Shown in pieces: positions 61,038-64,000 of a DNA stretch of 64,000 bases. The notes under the pieces were generated by a model. It worked only from the letters and a program-made list of their open reading frames with translations, ran no database searches and had not been told where the DNA came from. Location: contig JAGVGF010000001.1 in the NCBI GenBank assembly GCA_020057295.1, forward strand, positions 57,468 through 121,467, written 5' to 3'. Position numbers and translations under genes: made by a program. Position 1 is the stretch's first letter, and the number at the start of each line of letters is the position of its first letter. The DNA is from an archaeon (GTDB lineage: Archaea; Nanobdellota; Nanobdellia; Woesearchaeales; UBA9642).

Positions 61038-61856
61038 ATGAAAGAGCGTATAACATTAACAATAGAAAGAGATATATTAGAGAAAATAGATAATAAAGTC
61101 GATGGCTCTATGGTGAAGAATAGAAGTCATGCTGTAGAGTTGTTATTATTGAAAGCGATGTCTTCTAACAGATTAAGAAAAGCCATATTATTAGCTGGCG
61201 GCGAAGGAGATAAACATAAAAAAGTTTCAGTGTTAGATAATGTTCATGAAAAAACGTTGCTTGAATGGAATATTAAATTATTAAAGAGATATGGTGTTAA
61301 AGAATTATTAATATGTATACCAAAAGGATATGAAAACATTAAAGAAAAATTTAATATGCACAGCATGGGAATGGATATTAAATATTTTGATGAGGAATAT
61401 CTTATGGGAACTGCAGGTTCCTTAAAGGCTGTTAAAGATTTTATTACAGAAACGACTGCAGTATGTTACTCTGATGATTTAAAAAAAGTCGATCTAGATG
61501 ACATGTATGAGTTTCATAAAAACAACAACAAATTATGTACTATAGCATTAACAACAGTTGATGATCCATCAAATTTTGGTGTGGCATTAATGAATGGTAA
61601 TAGAATAATAACATTTATAGAAAAACCGCCTAAAGAATCTGCACCATCAAAACTTATCAATGCAGGAGTCTTTATTATAGAACCAGAAATATTGAAATTT
61701 ATACCTGAAGGTTTCTCAATGATCGAACAAGATGTTTTTCCTAAATTAGCAAAACACGATAATCTAATAGGATATGTATTCAGCGGTCAATGGCTAAAAA
61801 TTAAAACTGTAGAGGATTTGGAAAAAGCTAAAAAAGAATGGAAAGGAATAAAATAG
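61038..61856 (+). CDS. Ribbon-helix-helix/nucleotidylyltransferase fusion
   Basis: The start is ATG 61038 (272 residues; GTG 61035 is next to it). Residues 1-45 form a ribbon-helix-helix with I-T-L-T-I-E-R-D-I-L-E-K-I-D and a basic helix. Residues 50-270 follow the sugar-1-phosphate nucleotidylyltransferase fold: A-I-L-L-A-G-G-E-G, I-E-K-P-P and a late N-A-G-V-F-I-I-E. The usual G-T-R-L-x-P-x-T loop is missing (G-G-E-G-D-K-H-K-K instead), so activity is uncertain. It is followed after 4 bases by the phosphomannomutase gene, with which it is co-transcribed. Confidence 0.8.
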   Translation: MKERITLTIERDILEKIDNKVDGSMVKNRSHAVELLLLKAMSSNRLRKAILLAGGEGDKHKKVSVLDNVHEKTLLEWNIKLLKRYGVKELLICIPKGYENIKEKFNMHSMGMDIKYFDEEYLMGTAGSLKAVKDFITETTAVCYSDDLKKVDLDDMYEFHKNNNKLCTIALTTVDDPSNFGVALMNGNRIITFIEKPPKESAPSKLINAGVFIIEPEILKFIPEGFSMIEQDVFPKLAKHDNLIGYVFSGQWLKIKTVEDLEKAKKEWKGIK

Positions 61857-61860
61857 GTGT

Positions 61861-63246
61861 ATGATGGGATTATTCCACGAATATGATATACGCGGAATTT
61901 ACGGTACAGAGTTAACTGAAGAATTTGCATATAAGCTAGGATATGCAGCAATAAATTATACACACGCTAAAAAAGTTGTTATAGGCTATGATTCTCGTAA
62001 GGGCAATATTAAACTTTTTTCTGCGTTAGCAAAATCTTTAACCGAACAAGGAATAAATATTGTACATGCAGGACTAATTTCTAGGCCAATGCTTAATTGG
62101 ATTGCATGGCATTATAAGTTTGATTTAGGAATAATTATTACAGCATCACATAATCCTAAAGAGTACAACGGATTTAAATTTATACACAAAGGAAGATTAT
62201 TAAATTATGACAATGGTTTAAATAAAGTTGAAGAAATTTTATCAAATAAAAAATTTAAATCAAAAAAATCTTCAAAGAAAGGAAAAATAATTTCTAAAGA
62301 TTATATCGATGAGTATGTTAAATTTCTTTCAAACCATTTATCTCCAGATTTTAAAAAATATAATAATAAAAAACATATAAGGATTGTTGCCGATGCATCT
62401 AACGGCGCAGCTGGAGAGATAATAAAAAGATTTATGTTGTACAACGATATAAACTTTGATTTAATATTTTCTGATCCTGACGGAACATTCTATTGTCATA
62501 ATCCGAATCCCTTAGATGATAATGCACTTGTTGTCTTATCAAAAAAGGTTGTTGAAACTAAAGCAAATCTTGGATTTGTTGTTGATCCTGATGCAGATAG
62601 AATACGTTTTGTAGATGAAAAAGGCATTATCGTCGAAAATAATTATTTGGATTGTATAATTGTTAAAGATTTATTGAAGAAATATAAGAAAGGGGTAATA
62701 GTTCATGATATCGTGTCTAGAAAAATATTGTCAGAAACAATTAGAAAACATAAAGGTATAAATATTGTTTCACAAGTTGGCACATCACATATCGTACAAC
62801 ACATGGTCAATAACAACGCAATCTTTGCTTGTGAAATGTCAGGACACAGATATTTTAGGGTAATGAATAATTTAGATTCTGGAATGATGATGTTTGTTTA
62901 TACATTAAATAGTCTATATAATAAAGAGCATCGTGATAAAAAGTTTTCTAAATTATGGACTAAGTATAATAAATATTTGGATGTTGGTGAATTAAATTAT
63001 CATTTAGATAATAATGATGTCAAAGATAAAGTTTTAAATAAAATTTATGAACATTATAAAAATTTCAAAAAGCAACACAAAGTAAAACACGAATATTTAA
63101 TTGATGGAATTAGTGTTGTAACTAAAACTTATTGGTTCACAATAAGAAAAAGCAATACCGAGCCAACTTTACGTCTAAGAATTGAAGGTAAAAATAAGAA
63201 GGAATTATTAAAAGTTCAAAAACATTTAGAAAAATTTATCAAATAA
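61861..63246 (+). CDS. Phosphomannomutase/phosphoglucomutase
   Basis: The product has 461 residues. All alpha-phosphohexomutase motifs are present: N-terminal Y-D-I-R-G-I-Y-G, the phosphoserine loop T-A-S-H-N-P, the metal loop D-P-D-A-D-R, substrate loop E-M-S-G-H and the C-terminal R-K-S-N-T-E-P-T-L-R-L-R phosphate loop. It interconverts hexose 1- and 6-phosphates. The starting ATG may also be 61864. Confidence 0.95.
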   Translation: MMGLFHEYDIRGIYGTELTEEFAYKLGYAAINYTHAKKVVIGYDSRKGNIKLFSALAKSLTEQGINIVHAGLISRPMLNWIAWHYKFDLGIIITASHNPKEYNGFKFIHKGRLLNYDNGLNKVEEILSNKKFKSKKSSKKGKIISKDYIDEYVKFLSNHLSPDFKKYNNKKHIRIVADASNGAAGEIIKRFMLYNDINFDLIFSDPDGTFYCHNPNPLDDNALVVLSKKVVETKANLGFVVDPDADRIRFVDEKGIIVENNYLDCIIVKDLLKKYKKGVIVHDIVSRKILSETIRKHKGINIVSQVGTSHIVQHMVNNNAIFACEMSGHRYFRVMNNLDSGMMMFVYTLNSLYNKEHRDKKFSKLWTKYNKYLDVGELNYHLDNNDVKDKVLNKIYEHYKNFKKQHKVKHEYLIDGISVVTKTYWFTIRKSNTEPTLRLRIEGKNKKELLKVQKHLEKFIK

Positions 63247-63250
63247 TAAT

Positions 63251-63796
63251 TTATTCTTCCCAAACCAATTCGCTATCTCGATATTTTAAATTTGCAAATT
63301 TCGAATGTATCATTTGATGATGATTAGGACATAACAAAACATAATCATGCATATTCTTTTTATTGTATGCTTTTAATATTTTTGAATTCGACTCTTTCTT
63401 ATTGTCTAAACAATGTATTTCAGTGATTGCATTGAATTCGCAAATAAAACATTTATTGTCTAGGATTTCTTTGATTTTCTTTTCTATATTCTTCGTATAT
63501 TTTGTCGATTTTTTTAAATAATACTTTCTTAAACATTCATCACTACAAAACTTTTGTGTCTTCATTTTTTTGACTATAATTTTTCCGCAATGTAAACATT
63601 TTCTTTTTGATAAATCAAAATTTGCGAAAAGATTAACTGCATTTTGCCAACTTCCAAAACGGTCCGCATAGGATTTAACGCTTGGATAACCTTCCTTTTT
63701 AGAAATATCTTCTTCTCTTGGAACCCTATTTAATTCATCCATTAACTTCTTGAAATAGAATTCTAATTGTTCCCTAGTATATTTACGCTTGTGCAT
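63251..63796 (-). CDS. HNH-endonuclease-like protein with homing-endonuclease-type repeat
   Basis: The start was set at ATG 63796 (181 residues), behind GGGGTTTG. Residues 20-60 match the homing-endonuclease-associated repeat (P-R-E-E-D-I..Y-P-S-V-K-S-Y-A-D-R-F-G-S-W-Q-N-A-V). A first zinc knuckle C-L-H-C and F-C-S-D-E-C lies at 68-90. A second segment with C-F-I-C, H-C-L-D-N-K and C-P-N-H-H-Q-M-I-H gives the HNH core. It may cut DNA or be a domesticated DNA-binding protein; no inserted-intron context is seen. Confidence 0.8.
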   Translation of the reverse strand: MHKRKYTREQLEFYFKKLMDELNRVPREEDISKKEGYPSVKSYADRFGSWQNAVNLFANFDLSKRKCLHCGKIIVKKMKTQKFCSDECLRKYYLKKSTKYTKNIEKKIKEILDNKCFICEFNAITEIHCLDNKKESNSKILKAYNKKNMHDYVLLCPNHHQMIHSKFANLKYRDSELVWEE

Positions 63797-63838
63797 CAAA
63801 CCCCACAAACAGACTATATGTATAGAACTATATAAATT

Positions 63839-64000
63839 TTATTCTTTCCAATTAACTTTAATATCGTCAGTTCTCTCGTATGGATTAATATGTGATGTTT
63901 CTATCTTTGTAATATTTCCTGCATTATACATTTTTATTCCTAATACTGCAATCATTCCAGCATTATCAACTAAGTATTGATTTTCGGGAATTATACATTT
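63839..64000 (-). CDS. kae1: Kae1/TsaD, C-terminal fragment (cut by window edge)
   Basis: Fifty-three residues are visible up to the stop at 63839. L-V-D-N-A-G-M-I-A-V-L-G, then P-Y-E-R-T-D-D-I-K-V-N-W match the C-terminal end of Kae1, where the D-N-A-M-I-A motif holds the metal-binding Asp. Kae1 is the catalytic subunit of KEOPS, which makes t6A37 in tRNA. No Bud32 extension follows, so this is not the Kae1-Bud32 fusion. The methylthiotransferase at 59588 acts on the same base. Confidence 0.82.
   Translation of the reverse strand, partial: KCIIPENQYLVDNAGMIAVLGIKMYNAGNITKIETSHINPYERTDDIKVNWKE

Noticed and set aside
1..64000. CRISPR array or cas genes
   Set aside because: No evenly spaced direct repeats and no Cas proteins are seen.
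1..64000. rRNA genes, replication origin or insertion sequence with transposase
   Set aside because: No rRNA-like stretch, Orc1/Cdc6 gene or DDE transposase is visible; the only mobile-DNA enzyme is the serine recombinase.

Overview
The window is AT-rich chromosomal DNA from an archaeon, most probably a DPANN lineage of the Woesearchaeota/Pacearchaeota/Nanoarchaeota type. Archaeal identity is shown by TFB, TFE, RNA polymerase subunit L, ribosomal proteins S6e, L10e and L35Ae, a probable L41e, aIF6, prefoldin alpha, NucS, archaeal FtsY, a geranylgeranyl reductase-type flavoprotein and tRNA genes with introns at the anticodon loop. The DPANN suggestion rests on compact gene spacing, many membrane proteins of unknown role, a helicase reduced to its first domain, and a tRNA-Ile with a UAU anticodon. 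The exact lineage is inference. Starts fall into two visible classes: genes with a GGTGA-type ribosome binding site, and apparently leaderless genes with a TATA box about 26 nt before the start codon.

Layout. 1-7.2 kb: surface or membrane proteins, a duplicated nucleotidyltransferase, a CBS protein with a cis-prenyltransferase, an AMMECR1 protein and rpoL. 7.2-15.4 kb: the main accessory region. It holds a hairpin array, a PadR-type repressor with palindromic operators, a serine recombinase with its own operator-like palindrome, and a minus-strand operon of membrane proteins that includes two paralogs carrying a collagen-like tract or a coiled coil. 15.4-20.4 kb: rpl35ae, a HipA-like kinase candidate, a TctA-like permease, an HD-domain protein resembling RelA/SpoT hydrolases, and the truncated helicase. 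20.5-26.6 kb: argS, rps6e, a reductase, NOG1-type GTPase, rpl10e and an intron-containing tRNA-Gln. 26.6-27.8 kb: a foreign-looking M23-like gene between the tRNA-Gln 3' end and an imperfect copy of that end.

28-45.7 kb: mixed housekeeping genes. These include a J-domain protein, two cysteine-cluster proteins, GMP reductase, NucS, VKOR, Ogg2-type glycosylase, AlaX, phosphoesterases, a cluster of very small acidic and zinc-ribbon proteins, a thioredoxin-regulator operon, Lhr-type helicase and a permuted GTPase. 45.8-50.5 kb: the minus-strand operon scpA-eif6-prs-pfdA-ftsY, then a probable L41e gene. 50.5-52.3 kb: tRNAs for Glu, Ile(UAU), Gly, Val and Arg with hairpins between them. 52.3-57.3 kb: pilin-like protein, tfb, tfe, phosphoesterase, ZPR1-like protein, SepF. 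57.4-64 kb: a sugar-phosphate block (glucokinase, phosphoglucose/phosphomannose isomerase, nucleotidylyltransferase-like protein, phosphomannomutase), a tRNA methylthiotransferase, an HNH-type protein and the 3' end of kae1.

Functionally the window combines information processing, hexose-phosphate and prenyl-lipid steps for glycan and membrane synthesis, thiol chemistry, and a large uncharacterised cell-envelope component. The best candidates for something undescribed are the collagen-like/coiled-coil membrane operon next to the serine recombinase, the tRNA-flanked M23-like cassette, and the families of intergenic hairpins.
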